DNA of 64,000 nucleotides from Favolaschia claudopus (taxonomy: Eukaryota > Basidiomycota > Agaricomycetes > Agaricales > Mycenaceae), in the NCBI GenBank assembly GCA_037176885.1, contig JAWWNJ010000125.1, forward strand, positions 62,001-126,000, given 5' to 3'. Both the position numbers and the translations under genes were made by a program. Positions 32,969 to 45,313 of the stretch are shown here, piece after piece. The notes beneath the pieces were generated by a model. That model did not search any database. It saw nothing but the letters and a program-made list of their open reading frames with translations, and was not told where the DNA came from. The stretch's first letter is position 1. Each line of letters opens with the position of its first letter.

Positions 32969-33080
32969 GTGTCAAAGCGGGCAATGTGAAAGTAAAGGAC
33001 AAGAGGCAAATGCGCTTCGGTGGCACACAGCGCCAAACTTGATGAGCTGCCGGCGGACGAGGGCACGGAAGACCGCCTCG
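32969..33080 (-). repeat. Shared GC-rich leader repeat, copy 1 (upstream of the transposase)
   Basis: About 113 bp, roughly 93% identical to the inverted copy at 43952-44067. It contains CGGCGGACGAGGGCACGGAA. It lies about 260 bp upstream of the transposase ATG, in the same relative orientation to that gene as copy 3 has to the ORF at 44441. Confidence 0.8.
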
Positions 33081-33125
33081 GTCTTCCGCCTCGGTCTTCT
33101 CGGGCTCGGTCTTCTCGGGCTCGGA
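33071..33125. repeat. Short tandem repeat (CTCGGTCTTC type)
   Basis: Three to four tandem copies of a 15-18 bp unit containing CTCGGTCTTC, adjoining leader repeat copy 1. Confidence 0.65.
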
Positions 33126-33208
33126 CACCGAAAAAAACTCAAAGTCCTTCGTTGTTGAGCGGTGAAAATATTGGTCACATTATTCTGTACGGGAATACAA
33201 ACGAAAAA

Positions 33209-36200
33209 TTAAAGACGAGGGGTTGTACCGAATACTTTATCGCGTAGGGTAATGGACTGATTTTTGGCGAGGCACAAACTTGAAATATGAAAAAATCCCA
33301 ATTCTCCCTGCCCAAATTCTACAGCGACGACCTCAAAGCCGTGCGGGTGTTGAATGTGCGGCGATATAAAACCGTAGCACCCTCGTTTACTAAGGTCTTG
33401 GTTAACGTCGCCGCCGACGACAACCACCCGTTCCACCAACTCATTCAGCAAACGCCCATCCTCAGCTGTGCGGCACGGGCGGACGTACTTGCGCTCGAGA
33501 GGATGCTTGAGACCGCCCACCGTTGCCCCATAGACGTCAATCTTGTCCGCCTTTTGGATTTTCTTCAACTCTCGCTTCTTTGGACCGCGAGACGGGATGT
33601 CTTGCCCCACCAAAATGTACCCTCGCTTCCCCTCCAGCTCGCGGACCTTCTGTGCTAACTTCTCGACCTGCGCAACGCCCACGACGACCACATCCAACCG
33701 TTTCATCGCCAGGCCGGGAATACATAGCCATTCACCATCTTCTTCGCCTGAAAGAAGAAAAAACCGTCAGCTGAAAGGAAAATCACGCCTCGATTGGATA
33801 CATACCGTCGAGTCTGGGCTTGAGGGAGTCAGCGCACCAGAGCGGTTCACCCGAGGGAGTCGGGCAGGGCGTGAGCGGGCGCGGAGGCGGCGGTAGCGGC
33901 GGAAAGAGAGCGGTCTGTTGCTCCGTCGTTTCTATGACTTGGTTGCCGCGCAGGATCCTCTCAGACATGCCTCTCGTTTTCAGCAAAGGTACCATGGTCC
34001 TGGAAATAGACGGAAAAATTAGCAGATAGAAGCAAATTCAGTAGAAAAGCTGTTCATACCGTTCATGGACCACATCCTCAATTCGGATGTGCTGTACCGT
34101 CTCGCCCGCTTCTGCCTTGCGAAGTGTGAGCAGAAAACCCTCATGAACCTTCTCCGCTTGGGCCCGCGCGTTTTGTGCGCGCATGTCGATTCGACGCAGT
34201 CGTTCAGCCCGTTCGTCTTCCCTTGTGGAGAGTGCCTCTTGTCTCCGAATCTCAGCCCACTGATCTTCAAGACGTTGTAGGCGATCCGCGCGTTCCTGGC
34301 TGTTGTACACTCCCGTCACCCTTCCTCTAAACCCCTTCGTAACCCCGACAGCGATGACCAAGGCTTCCAATCCAATGTAATGCCTAGTCGCATCCTTGCG
34401 GGCACTGATAACGTCCAGAGCCTGGGCTGGCGATGTGGCATCCATTTGAATGTGCGCCGCTTGTTGGGGAACGGGGTCCACAGGGGCGTACGAGATCGTG
34501 TCGCCGAGAATGTCGAAGTCGATATCGGCGGCTCTAACCCGAAACTGGTGCAGTACTTGAGCTTCAAAAAAATGTATAGAATTTGAGTAACTCACGACGC
34601 GCTCTTCTTCCCAACGTTCATGACGCCCGGCTCCGTCAATGCGATCCAGCTAAGGTATGAACTTTTAGAAAATATTATTTGCGGATAATGGAGGGAATAC
34701 TCACATCATACAGTTCCACCATACCCTTTCGCTCATCTACCTTTACCACGTACCCCGCCCTGCGCTCATGATGGCCCCAGCGCACCCGTACCAGATCTCC
34801 CACTTCCCACACTCGTACAACGTCGTCCAAGACGTGCGCCGGGGAGCTGCCGAGCGCATCGCGCTCGAGCACTACTTGCGTCCCATACGAGTCGAACGAC
34901 TGTACACGACCGCCCTCCTTCCCATCAACCGTGCGCACACGATCGCCTACTTGAAAAGCGAAAGAAAAGTCGAGCGCGTGGCGCCGCAGATCCGTCGTCT
35001 CGAGATAAATCCCTGCTTCCAGCGAGTCCGGCAGGTATTCCCCGTCGTACGCGGGGATTACTCGCGCGTATTCCTTGCCGTCATTGACTTTCAGACGGGC
35101 TATGAACCCGCTCTGCCCCTTGTACTCCCCGGAAACCACCACCACTCGATCCCCAGGTCTGAGCGCGGGCGACATGTCGGTATGGATCAATCGCCGTAAC
35201 TCGACGTGGTTGCTGCGCGCAAAGACCTGCAGCTCTTCATAGCTCGCCTGCTCAAGAATACCTTGATATGCAGCGAGTGGCGTAGTTCTCGTGGCGGCGA
35301 GGAAGTCGACGGGGGTGAGCAGATGGACTTTATGGCGGGCTTTGGTGATGCGCAAAACGGGCGGTTTTCGATCAGGCGCAAGGAGGGTGTTGTCCGCGAT
35401 GACGAACGCCAGCCGACCCTTGTCTTTGCCCCATCCGAGGCGAACCCACTGGCCCTTCTTCAGCGGGTTCTTGACCTCGACCAAGGCGAGGGCGAGCTTT
35501 CGGGGGAGTCGGGAGTCGAGGGGAGCGTGCTGTGATCGATACGCTGCTAAGGCGCGCCCATTGTGGTGATTCTGGTCGAGCGCTGATTTGGGGCGGGGTG
35601 CGGGAGTCGCGCTGTGCACCGACGGTTGGTGGTGGATTGGGACTTCTCGGGTGACAGTCTCTTCTCGAACGACTGTCCAACCTGGAGGATACTTTATTAC
35701 AGTCGTATATGTCAATGATAAAGATGCACTCACCATGGTATTGTCCCATTTCAGCCAGCGTCTCCTTGCGATACTGAGCTGCTCTGCTTGCAATGACTTC
35801 CTGGATGCGGTGTTCCATGGCATCGTCGATCCTTGAGCGTTGGTCAGGCGGGGCGGCGCTGACGGAGTCCGGTTCCGGCGTGGTGGTGTCGATTGGATTG
35901 ATATTCTCTGAGTCGTCGAGGAAGTCTACAAACAAAGGTTAGGACCGAGTATGAGCCACCGTTACAATACGCACCCCGATCCGCTTGGGTTTCCTCGTCA
36001 TCCGAGTTCTCGCTCATTCCAGCCTCCTCCGCCTCCACATCCAAAAACCTACGCACGTCGCTGGCCTCGCTATGCGCCGCCGCCTGACGAAAACTTTGCA
36101 TGTAATCTTCTTCCTCGTCCTCCTCTTCGTCTCGTTCTTCTTCTTCTTCCTCTTCCTCTTCCTCTTCCTCTTCCTCTTCCTCTTCCTCTTCCTCCGCATC

Positions 36201-36761
36201 GTCGTCACGCGCGCCCAGCTGTGCCTCCATTCTTCGGCGCTTCGGGGGAGGAGGCGGCTAGATACCAGTCAGCATTTATATTCAATGAATCAATAATTAT
36301 TCAGACGAGACGCACCTCAAAAGAAGTGCTTTCCCAATCATCTGCGAACGGTGTCTCTCGAAGGCCTTGACCAATGTACGGCGTTGGAGCGCGAGAATCC
36401 GGGAAGAACAAGGGCGTTTGTTTGCGTATTTGAGAGGCTGGAGGAGAGGGCGGGTATTGATTCTCCAAGTCTTCATTCTGTAAGTGAGGCGGCGCTCCCC
36501 AGTACAGTCGTGGTCCGGAGGATGTGGATTGCTGTTCTTGTGCCTGGGGAGGGTCTGAGATGAGACTTCCGGGTGTTCCTCGCTGCCTACCTCAATACCC
36601 GAGTGGTCCGAAACGCCGTCTGCACTGTCGAGAGGTGGCACTGTGAAATTCGGTCAGTTTGTAGTCCACACGACAAAGCGACGCGGGGCTTACTGGGTGT
36701 ATCACTGTCTTGCATGGCTTGTATGTTGATGGATGGCGATGAACGTCTGGAAGCCGCCATG
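33209..36761 (-). CDS. Spt5-like KOW-domain protein carried by the transposon
   Basis: This resembles the transcription elongation factor Spt5 and bacterial NusG in domain type. About eight exons were joined. The N-terminus from the ATG at 36761 (MAASRRSSPSINIQAMQDSD) leads to a disordered region, then a poly-Glu tract encoded by a hexanucleotide repeat. Next come an NGN-like stretch (HKVHLLTPVDFLAATR) and at least three KOW-type modules: LRPGDRVVVVSGEYKGQSGF, FQVGDRVRTVDGKEGGRVQ and WEVGDLVRVRWGHHERRAGY. A further C-terminal module begins LEGKRGYILVGQDI. A helical arginine-rich region separates the last two. Host Spt5 binds RNA polymerase II with Spt4; whether this copy does is unknown. It sits upstream of the transposase on the same strand. 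Confidence 0.7.
36131..36196. repeat. Hexanucleotide microsatellite encoding poly-Glu
   Basis: Repeated TTCCTC units on the plus strand, read as Glu codons in the minus-strand Spt5-like gene. Confidence 0.85.
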
Positions 36762-37027
36762 GTCGTTGTCAGCGTTTCTCATTATCTCGCCGACGCGGAA
36801 AACATGTCGAGAAATCTTTGAGTCGTGCCAGAGTCTGATTGGGGGCGGAGCGGCGCGTACGGTGCGCATTCATTGCTACTCAATATTTTGGGTGCACATC
36901 ATTCATTCTTTGTAACTACTGACTACGCTGCTCAAGGCAACGACGGACTTACCTGCTCGACATCGAGGTTTTGGCCAAGAAGAGAAAATTCCCACACCGG
37001 CCATAACCGGGCCTGATGTTCCACTCT

Positions 37028-37053
37028 CGGCGGACGAGGGCGCGGAAGGCCGC
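37028..37053 (-). repeat. Shared GC-rich leader repeat, copy 2 (upstream of the Spt5-like gene)
   Basis: Diverged copy of the repeat core CGGCGGACGAGGGC, in the same orientation as copy 1 and about 270 bp upstream of the Spt5-like ATG. Confidence 0.6.
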
Positions 37054-37850
37054 AGCCGCCGAGGCTTGATCATCAAGGGACGATCAACAATCATTAGCGC
37101 CGGCTGCCACTTGCTCTTGACAACCATGTCGGGAGTCGGTGGTGACCGAGCGGGCGGGATAATGAGTTAATGAGTGTGCTGGCGGGGAGCGCGGGTGGAC
37201 GATGCACGCTGAGAGCTTTGCACTAGTGTACAGTATGTGTTTTCTTGAGAGAAACTGACCCAAGTTAAATCAATACATGTCATTCAGCCCGACGACGAGA
37301 AAGGAGGCGGGGTGGGATAACGCGTCGGACACCTGTTCGTCTGCTGATACCATCTCCGCTGTGTCTGACCATAGGTGCTACAGGGATGATATCGCAGGGT
37401 GGCATAGTGGGGAACGGGATGAGCAACAAGCTGGCGGCGAAGTGCGTATTTGTCCCACAAACCTACCTTTTCTGATTACCGAGTCATTCAGGTCACTGCC
37501 GCCGTCGATGTAGCTCGCCCAGTACATGCTGCTCAAGTCGACAAATTGCTGAGGCCGGAGTTTCATCCAGGCAAGTCACCTTCGTAATATTGTTTCTCTT
37601 TCCTAATCTGGAATGTATATCGAGCAGCGGTGGAATCATTGGATGTACTCGACGAGTCTTGTTGTTAGATTTTCAACGGACGCAGTGTGCATGAGGGTTG
37701 GTCTGGGTTCGGTATCTTCTGCGAGCATGGAGCTAGAGGCACTGTGCGTGACATGGACTTGTGTTTGTTTTGGCCACATTCTCTCTAACCCACCTTAACA
37801 GCTTACTATCTGCACTTTCTTCTCAACACTCTCAACTCTCCACTTACCAT

Positions 37851-40800
37851 ATGGCTGGACGCGCTACTCGTTCAAGAACAAAAGCAGCGGCCGCCCCTAC
37901 GGTACGCCTCCTCGATGTCATCGGTATCACAAGCTGACTTCTCGTTGGAATCCTTCAGCCAACGGCACCAGTACAACCGGCACCGACCGCTGAACCACGG
38001 CGAAGGGTAGGTTTCATCGCGGAGTCTGACAAGGGTGGTGTGCTGAACTACTTTTTTCTTCATAGCATACCCGCGCCAACCCCATCGAAGAGAATGCAGT
38101 CGCTCCTAATGCCACCACAAACCAGGTCGGACTCCTTCAGTAATCCCATCTTTCCCTTTATTGACCATGCCACCAGACTGCGCGGCGTCGTGCACCCGCC
38201 AAGTCCGGGACAGGTCGCGGCAAAGTAGGTGCCACACTTTTCGAGGGTATATTGAGCTGAAGCTTCCTCAGAAATCTGCCAAGAAGAATAAGAATACCTC
38301 GAATGAATCGGATGAAGACGACGCTCCCCCCGTAAGTGCTGCCGCAAACGCAGCCGAGGCACCCAACTCACACTCCGTTAGAACGAGGTTCCGTCAAATC
38401 CTCTTGCCACTACGTCAGATTCACACCAAGGTGCACCGAGTAATGTATGTCTGATCCAAGTACTTCGCATTACCCTTTTCTTGACGACTTCGCCAGGAAC
38501 CCGCTCCAGCTGCAGCGGATGATGGAGATTCGGTGGATGAACGACCACCTACTCCTGTGAGCATGATCTTCGATAGCACATCATGAAGTACTAACAAGTT
38601 TTGGAAGAAACGGCCGCGGCGTCGGCCACCGCTCTCCACTTCCCCCCCGCCTCAAGACGTCGACGGTCTGGTCGCTTTTGGGAACGAGTTACAAGACGAC
38701 GCTCAGCTAGAAGACGAAGCTCGCCTACAAGACGAAGCCGAAGCCCGTACACAAGACGAAGCCCGCCTACTCCAGTTTCAAGAAGAATTCGAGGACGACC
38801 ATCCACTCCCTATCCACTCCGATGCTGAATTGGACGACGACACGTCCTTCGCGCTGCTGCATGCCGATGAAGACGATGTCGGCCAGCACCAACACCACCG
38901 TCCGCATGAGCCGGGAGGGCGGACGCTATGGGCGCTGATGCAAGAGACCGAACGGCGGCAACGCGAACCGGTCCCCAAGACGCGCCCTATGGGTCAGGTC
39001 TTCGACGAAGACGGCAAGTTCGTGCCTTCCATGAAGCCCCGCCCCTCCAGGCTCGTTCGGGAGGACAGTGATGACAGTCATGCGGGGGCTGACCCTGGAT
39101 TGGATGATTCTGGGGAGGACAGCGGGGACGACTACTTCGAAACTGAGAAAGCGAAGAAGGAACGGGAGCGGTTCTACGATGGCGACGTTGATGACGAGGA
39201 GGATGAAGAGTTGGCAGGAGAAGAGGAGGAGGAACCGGACGATGGGAAGGGGAAGGGGAAGGCGAAGGCGAAGGCGAAGAAGTCGCGGTCGAAAAAGGCG
39301 AGTGGAAAGGGGAAGGAGGCACCCAAGCGGACAGCAGGGAAGAGTTCGAAGGCGACGGCCGGGAGGGGCGCAGCAGAGGACCAGGGGACTTCAGGGAAGG
39401 GCAAGGGAAAGGCGACGATGCTTCCAACGGCATTGGAGGGTGACGGGTCCGATGTGGAGGAGGATTATTCGGGGAAAGGTCCTCTGCCCCATGCCTGCAA
39501 GGATGACGTGCAGGCGGCTGTGGATGCACTCCACGACGAGCTCGTTCAGCTGGCCCGGAAGTACAATCGGCCTGTGGAGAACCTCCGCAAATTGGCTTTC
39601 GGGAAGCCGACCGTTCCCCGTAAAAGACAGCGATGGAACATGTTCCAGCAATGGCGTGTCCAAGTCGGGGAGCGGCGAGGTGAAAACGGTACGACTATCG
39701 CAATCAGGGCGATTCTTTCTGCTAACCATTCAATCGCAGTTACCAAGGAGGAGTGGAACAAGCAATTGCAGAACGAATATCACGAGCGCCTCAACACTTT
39801 GCCCGAAGACCAACGCCAAGACGAGAAGGCACTCGATGAGCTATTCTCTGACGTTGTCGAGTGGCACGCCGACTATAAGCAGCGCATCGTCGACGAGCTG
39901 ATCCTCACCGGCAAGATGGATAAAGCGATGGGGCCGTACGTCAAATCGCTGAATCAGATTGTGAGTAATGTCCGCCCCGCTGGTTTCTCGACTTAATGAG
40001 ATCTTCCAGTCGACCACCGCATACAACGACCTCGATATTCAAATCTTCGGCTTTATTATCGACATTCATACACACAAGAGTTCTATGTGGGGAGGAACAC
40101 CAGAGTTTGCGGCGTGGCGGGCGGACTCTACGCTGGCCATCCACAGCCAGCTAGCTGACATGGCCGCCATCTACAGGTGGGCTGTTTCTTCCCCACCGCT
40201 CGTGCAACAAGCTGACGCGATAATATCAGAACTTTCAATATCGACTACCGCGCCATGGCTGCGGGGCACCTCGACTTCCCAAAACATACTTTGGTTCGTC
40301 GAGAGAAAGAAACTGCTCGCGACTTTGGACGGCGGCTCATCACGGAGTGCCTGCGTCGAGATCTAGGTCAGTACATATTCCCTGACAATGTGTACATGCT
40401 AATGAGGAATTCAGTGAGAACTCTTGACGACCCCGCCGTGAAACCCGAATGGAGTCTTCCGGAAATGGGGTTTCGACACAAAGTTCGCATCTCAAACTGG
40501 CCAGAGGAGTTGAGCGCGGAGAACGAACGTCCCAAGAAGGGGTGGAAGCCATCGGCGAACGCGGTCACAATCTTGTTGCCGCAGGCGATGAGGAAACTCG
40601 GTATGGTGTCCGGTGCTTCCGCTGCCAGCGCCGACGAGGACGATGATGCATCTGCTGCGGACGACGACGACGACGGCGACGGAACAGATGAGGAACGCAC
40701 CAAGAAATCCGCCAAGAAGCCAAAGCGTGTTGCGGACGACAAACTGTTTTGCATCGAGAGCTGGACCGAAGGCAAGTTGTGGCTTTCATTATGGTAACAA

Positions 40801-42008
40801 TTGACTGACCGGCACGAAATACAGCGGAAAAGGATCTCCCAGACGACGAGCAGGGTGATGTCGCTGTCTTGGTCACCGCCAGCGGCACGGAGCTGGTGCT
40901 TGTGTCGGACAGTCTCAAGTACGGGAAGCACTTGGAGAAAGCGGAACGCAACGAACAGGAGCGACAGAGAAAGGCGGCGGAAAAGGCGGAGAAAGCGGAG
41001 AAGAAGAAAACGGCGGCGAAAAAACCCACTGCGGGGAAGACTAGCCGAGGCGGGAAGATCCTACCTCAGCCCCCTCGGGATACGAATGTCTCCCGTGCCG
41101 TGCCACCCGCTGCTCCAGTCGCTGGACCGTCGAGAATGCCACCTCCGTCGGCCCCGCTCGTCCAGAAACGTTCTCGGGATGAGGTTCATCAAGTCCCGCG
41201 CCCTCTCGCTGGTTCGTCGAGAACGGCTGCGCCGCCTCCTGCCGCCACTTCCAGCTCGTGGCAAACAGCTGCAGTCCTTCCTGCTCCTCCTCGTCCACCG
41301 CAACGCATCCCCGCTTTCAGAAATGCGGTCGCCAGCTCGTCGAGAGTCCAGCTCAGTGCGACAAACGAGGCTTGGGGCCCCACGGGCCACACCTTCGACG
41401 GACACGCGGCGGACGACGGCTTCCAGACGTACGAGCCGGCGGCTGAGGATCCATACGCCATGCGTTCCGAGGAGGAACGGCCCACCAAACGCGTGAAGAC
41501 AGAGCACCAGTTTGGTTCTGGGACGGAACACAAACGCAAAAGAGACGAAGAACTTCCCCTCACGACGCCGCGACCCTCACCTCCTCCCCGCGCTCCCTCA
41601 TCACCTGCGTACCCCTCCGAAATCTACAATCCTCGCTTCTACGAGAGCGAGGGGTATCCACGCGGCTGCGTTGGTGCCTATTTTCCATCAAGACTTCCAA
41701 CGCTGGACATGTCAGCTGGCGAGCGACTAGAACGATGTTGGTTCGCAATGCCAGGCACCATTGAAAGAAGACAAACGCGGTGCCGCTACCAGAGCGCTAA
41801 GAAAACCAGCAAAGAGTTCTACGTCAACAAGTTCAAAGTACGGGATCCCGATGATGACCCCGAAACGGACCTTTTGGCGTCGTATCTCTACAAATGCACC
41901 CCCGACGGCTGGTTTCCAGTGGACGAGAGGCTCGTGCCCTGCGAAGTGCCGAAGCACCGTTACTACCGCGAGGATATTGAAAACGATTTCTTAGAACCCG
42001 TCGAGTAG
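37851..42008 (+). CDS. Large charged transposon-borne protein of unknown function
   Basis: No certain domain. Several small N-terminal exons (MAGRATRSRTKAAAAPT first) join to a long exon beginning near 38610. The protein is about 1,000 residues. The N-terminal third has a QDEAR-type repeat, then alternating acidic and Lys-rich tracts resembling a chromatin-associated tail. A folded central region contains VQAAVDALHDELVQLARKYN, the segment RKRQRWNMFQQWRVQVGERR and a domain with WHADYKQRIVDELILTG. A further region reads FGFIIDIHTHKSSMWGG and HKVRISNWPEEL. The C-terminus is Pro/Ser-rich and ends FLEPVE. It resembles proteins found repeatedly around basidiomycete transposons and may bind DNA or target the element. 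This is inference. Confidence 0.6.
38690..38770 (+). repeat. Short in-frame repeat (about 24 bp, Gln-Asp-Glu-Ala)
   Basis: Diverged tandem copies of a unit with AAGACGAAGC encode repeats of the type LQDEAR within the large charged protein. Confidence 0.6.
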
Positions 42009-42701
42009 TTTTTGAAATACGTCTTGTCGAATATAATCGTGTAATCTCTTGTATGAAAGACAATTTTCTCATCTATACGCCTGAAACGAGCTTCTGTGAA
42101 ATTGAAAGAAACAACACCTTGAGGGTTACGATGGCAGAATGGGATTGGATTCTTGGTGCGTCAGCATTAGTTTCTTTTCACTTGTTCTTTCGTTCATTAA
42201 TACAAGTCTTATCTTAGGAGTCTTCCTCGACTTGAATACGAACTTCAAACGATTCAACGCTGGCTCAAATGGAGGCGAATTTGTTGTTGGGAGGTGAGTA
42301 GTGTCCGTCTCTGTTCATCTCATGAGGTCAAGTAGCTCGATTTGACGACATTACAGTTACTTTATCCACCTGTAGCCTCGCCGCAAGCTCTACAGCAACT
42401 GCGATACAAGGCGCATCGTTCATGCAGTATCATAGTGAACCTTCTTTTGTTCTGATCTCCTGTTGGTTGAACCTAATCTATTTCACGATAATCATACTGA
42501 ACGCTACAAGTTTACATTAATGGCAGGTAAGAACGATCAAGAACCCATCGAAAGAAAAAATAACAAATCTACAGAAGTAACTAAGATCGTGTGCAAGGAA
42601 TGAAATCTACAGACAGTACGTATAACAATCAAAAAAAGAGGAAGAGACGGCAGCTACAGCACGAAAGGTACATGAAAAGCAAGGGTGAGTGAGAGTTAAA
42701 A
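42009..42701. other. Intergenic inside the element
   Basis: Between convergent genes; AT-rich, no coding exon recognised. Confidence 0.5.
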
Positions 42702-43225
42702 CTACATATCTACTATATCCCTCAACAAGCGCGTCAGATTAAGCGCCTTCGTGATTCCCCCAAACCGCCCGACCTCAAACTTCTCGCGATGGAAAACGCG
42801 GCACGCCTCGCACGCGCTGGGCACCTTCCAGGCGTCGCTGGTCTTCAAACACAGGTGGAGACACCGTTCTTGTATGTAATTGGGAAAAAAAACCAAGAGA
42901 TAAATGAGAACTCACCTAGTTTTTTAGCATACCGTGTGCGGACTTTGTCGACAACGGTAATACGGCAACCGGGGCATTGGCGTCGCCATTGGCGCAGGCG
43001 CCGCTGCATGTTGTCGGTCCGCCCCGCCTTCCACTCCACAAGACCGCTGCGGTGCTCCATCTTCAACCAATAAACAAGGCCGGGGCGATCGGAGCGGGAC
43101 GGGCGCGCGGCGAGCACATCGTAAACGCGGCCTAGGGTGTAGGTGGTGAAATATCGCGTCGATTGGTGGCGGGGCAATTGGCGGGCGACGCGCGCGAGGA
43201 GGCGGGCTGCGCACTGAGGGCTCAT
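42702..43225 (-). CDS. GIY-YIG/T5orf172 (DUF1766)-like protein 1
   Basis: This is a small protein of the GIY-YIG-related T5orf172/DUF1766 type. Two exons join as YAKKL-ERCLHLCLKTSD across an intron near 42870-42915. Visible landmarks are LVYWLKMEHRSG (GIY-like strand), WKAGRTDNMQRRLRQWRRQC (the conserved K-GRT-N-RRL-QW pattern), a Glu-His pair (ERCLHL) and CEACRVFHREKFEVG, matching the family's C-x2-C-x2-H-R-E-W/K-F signature. The length, about 157 residues, is near a single domain. Such domains cut or bind DNA in other contexts, and here activity is untested. It lies in the element between the charged protein and the 44441 ORF, on the minus strand. Confidence 0.65.
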
Positions 43226-43951
43226 AAGAATGAAGAGGTGAGTTGGCTTACCTTTCCTCAACGACGTACTCATGCAAAGAATGAAGAAGAAAAGAGTTGT
43301 TGGATGAGGTGCGGGAGAGTAAGAATGATGAGCGGGATGGTCGGGATATGCGCGTGTATGCGCGTGTATGTTGTCGGTGTGGCGAGCGCGAGACGGCGGG
43401 AGACGAGAGAGACGGTCAAGTGAGTTGAAGGGAACTTGGGTATACCTACATATGCGAGCGCGTCGCGTCGCGATCCTCGAATCTATTTGCTTGCCAGCTT
43501 GTTTTCTCTACTTTGAATCTGGATATGATTACTGTCTACTTCGCGTTCAATACAGGCAAGTAAGTGATCTCTTGATTCGACTCGATGCATTCTTGAGCGG
43601 TGTAATGTTACTTAACAAGTTTTTCTTTGGTTGGGGTACTGGCTTGGTGCATTGAGCTTGAAGAGTAACCAAATAATTGTCGTCTCTCGCCCTTGCTTGA
43701 ACACTTGACTTATTCATGGCAAATTGCATGACTTAGTTACTTTCATCGATTTTGTGTTGACATTCGCAGTCAAGACTGACCTTGTGTGCACGTTTACGCG
43801 AAGCTAACTGACCCTTTCATTGTAGTACTTTATTACGCACCCACTGCATCCATGCGACGCGTCTCAGACACCGACCACACCGACGCGACGCGTCTGAGAC
43901 CGCGCGGACGCGGTCAGCTGACTGAGGCGGCCGACCGAAACCCGAGGCGGG

Positions 43952-44067
43952 AGACCGCGGCGGTCTTCCGTGCCCTCGTCCGCCGCCAGCTCATCATGTT
44001 TGGCGCTGTATGCCAACGAAGCGCATTTGCCTCTTGTCTTTTACTTTCATCTTGCCCGCTTTGACAC
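43952..44067 (+). repeat. Shared GC-rich leader repeat, copy 3 (upstream of the 44441 ORF)
   Basis: Inverted relative to copy 1, with about eight differences in 113 bp. It ends at TTGACAC about 370 bp before the ATG at 44441. Confidence 0.8.
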
Positions 44068-44440
44068 TGATATAAATTACAGCTATGTATCGCTTCAACT
44101 CGGCTGGTCGTTGTAGAGTTCATCGTAATTACAACAATAATATAATCTGCACATCGAAATCCGTATTAAGAGAGATAGATAGACAAGGATGCAGAGACTC
44201 GCAACTGTAGAAGCGCGAATCTGAGGTGAGGACATTCGCGCCTCTACTGATACCTACGGACTAATAAATCTCTTCACATGCATCCAGGTCGTCGGCCGAT
44301 ACTCAAAGCTGAAATGGGTGGCAGAACGGCCACCACATTGTTTGGCCCAAAAGGGAAATAGACGGTACGCAGGCGTCGAGCATTTAATACAAGGTCAGCG
44401 TTAGGTCGGGGCATCGCCTGTCTCTCCCCTCTGAACACTC

Positions 44441-45313
44441 ATGCCCGCCGATCGCACCTCAAAGCCCGCCGCGTCCTCCCGGGCTGACTTGAAGAAGCGC
44501 AAGGACCACGCCTCCGACCCCGCTGCACGGAAGCGCGCTGCGACAGCGAGGATTGATGCCCTCGAGAAATTAATAAGTGAGTGGTGATAGACTCCAATGT
44601 TTTGTTAGTTGCGGGGGTGCTGAGGAGATCTACAGAAACCAATAACCCCGTCACCATATCCGACCACGTCCGCGATTTCACCACGGCCGTAGCGCGGTTC
44701 GCGATCGATTTTGATGTACCGTACCGGTCCAAGTCTACCGAGAGTGCGCAAGCCCAGGTGCGCGTCAAATGCGCGATGATTCGGCGCTTCGACGAAATCC
44801 TCAAGGCTCACCGTTCGAACTACATGTCGTTGATGGGGGGAGGGCGGGAGTCCGAGACCCTCGTCATAAACCCATTCCGCCTCGACGACCCGCGCCGTTT
44901 GGAGTTTGACGTTGAGTGTCCGTTTTCCTTCTGCCTATTTCATGAGGCATGCCTGATTGTTTTTTTTTGCCGCTGTTCAGTGCGAAAGCTCGTTGCCGAG
45001 TGGCAAGACGTTCGGATGGACACCCTGCCACCGTTCGACGATCATAAGGGGATCATGTTCAAGATGCCCAACGAGTTTTGGGCGGAGTGGCCCAAAACTG
45101 ACGCGGGTCTCGCACGTTGGCTGCAAAGTATGTCCATTTCATTCATCTTTGCTGAATTATTTGACGAGTTGCTTAATAGTTTCCGTGTACGAGAAGACTT
45201 TGAATACGTTGCAATACGACACCATCGTTGCCGCCAAAATTCGGGTGCCGTCCGTGATGCCACCGCCGCGTGCGTTTCCAGAGAGTGAGACGCTTCGGGA
45301 GTATTTTTTGTAA
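44441..45313 (+). CDS. Transposon-borne protein of unknown function
   Basis: No known domain. The start MPADRTSKPAASSRADLKKR is basic. The exons join as ALEKLI-KTNNPVTISDHVRDF, then EFDVE-VRKLVAEWQDVRMDT and LARWLQ-ISVYEKTLNTLQYD. The product is about 230 residues with a likely helical core (VRVKCAMIRRFDEILKAH). Its ATG follows leader repeat copy 3. It lies inside the large element, between the two GIY-YIG-like genes. Being predicted in a single frame per exon with proper splice sites favours a real gene. Confidence 0.5.

Noticed and set aside
32969..44067. The inverted leader repeats as ends of a separate 11-kb nested transposon
   Set aside because: They have no flanking target duplication that I can see, additional copies exist at 37.0 and 47.1 kb, and three of the four sit upstream of a gene in matching orientation. 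A shared leader fits better, though nesting is not excluded.
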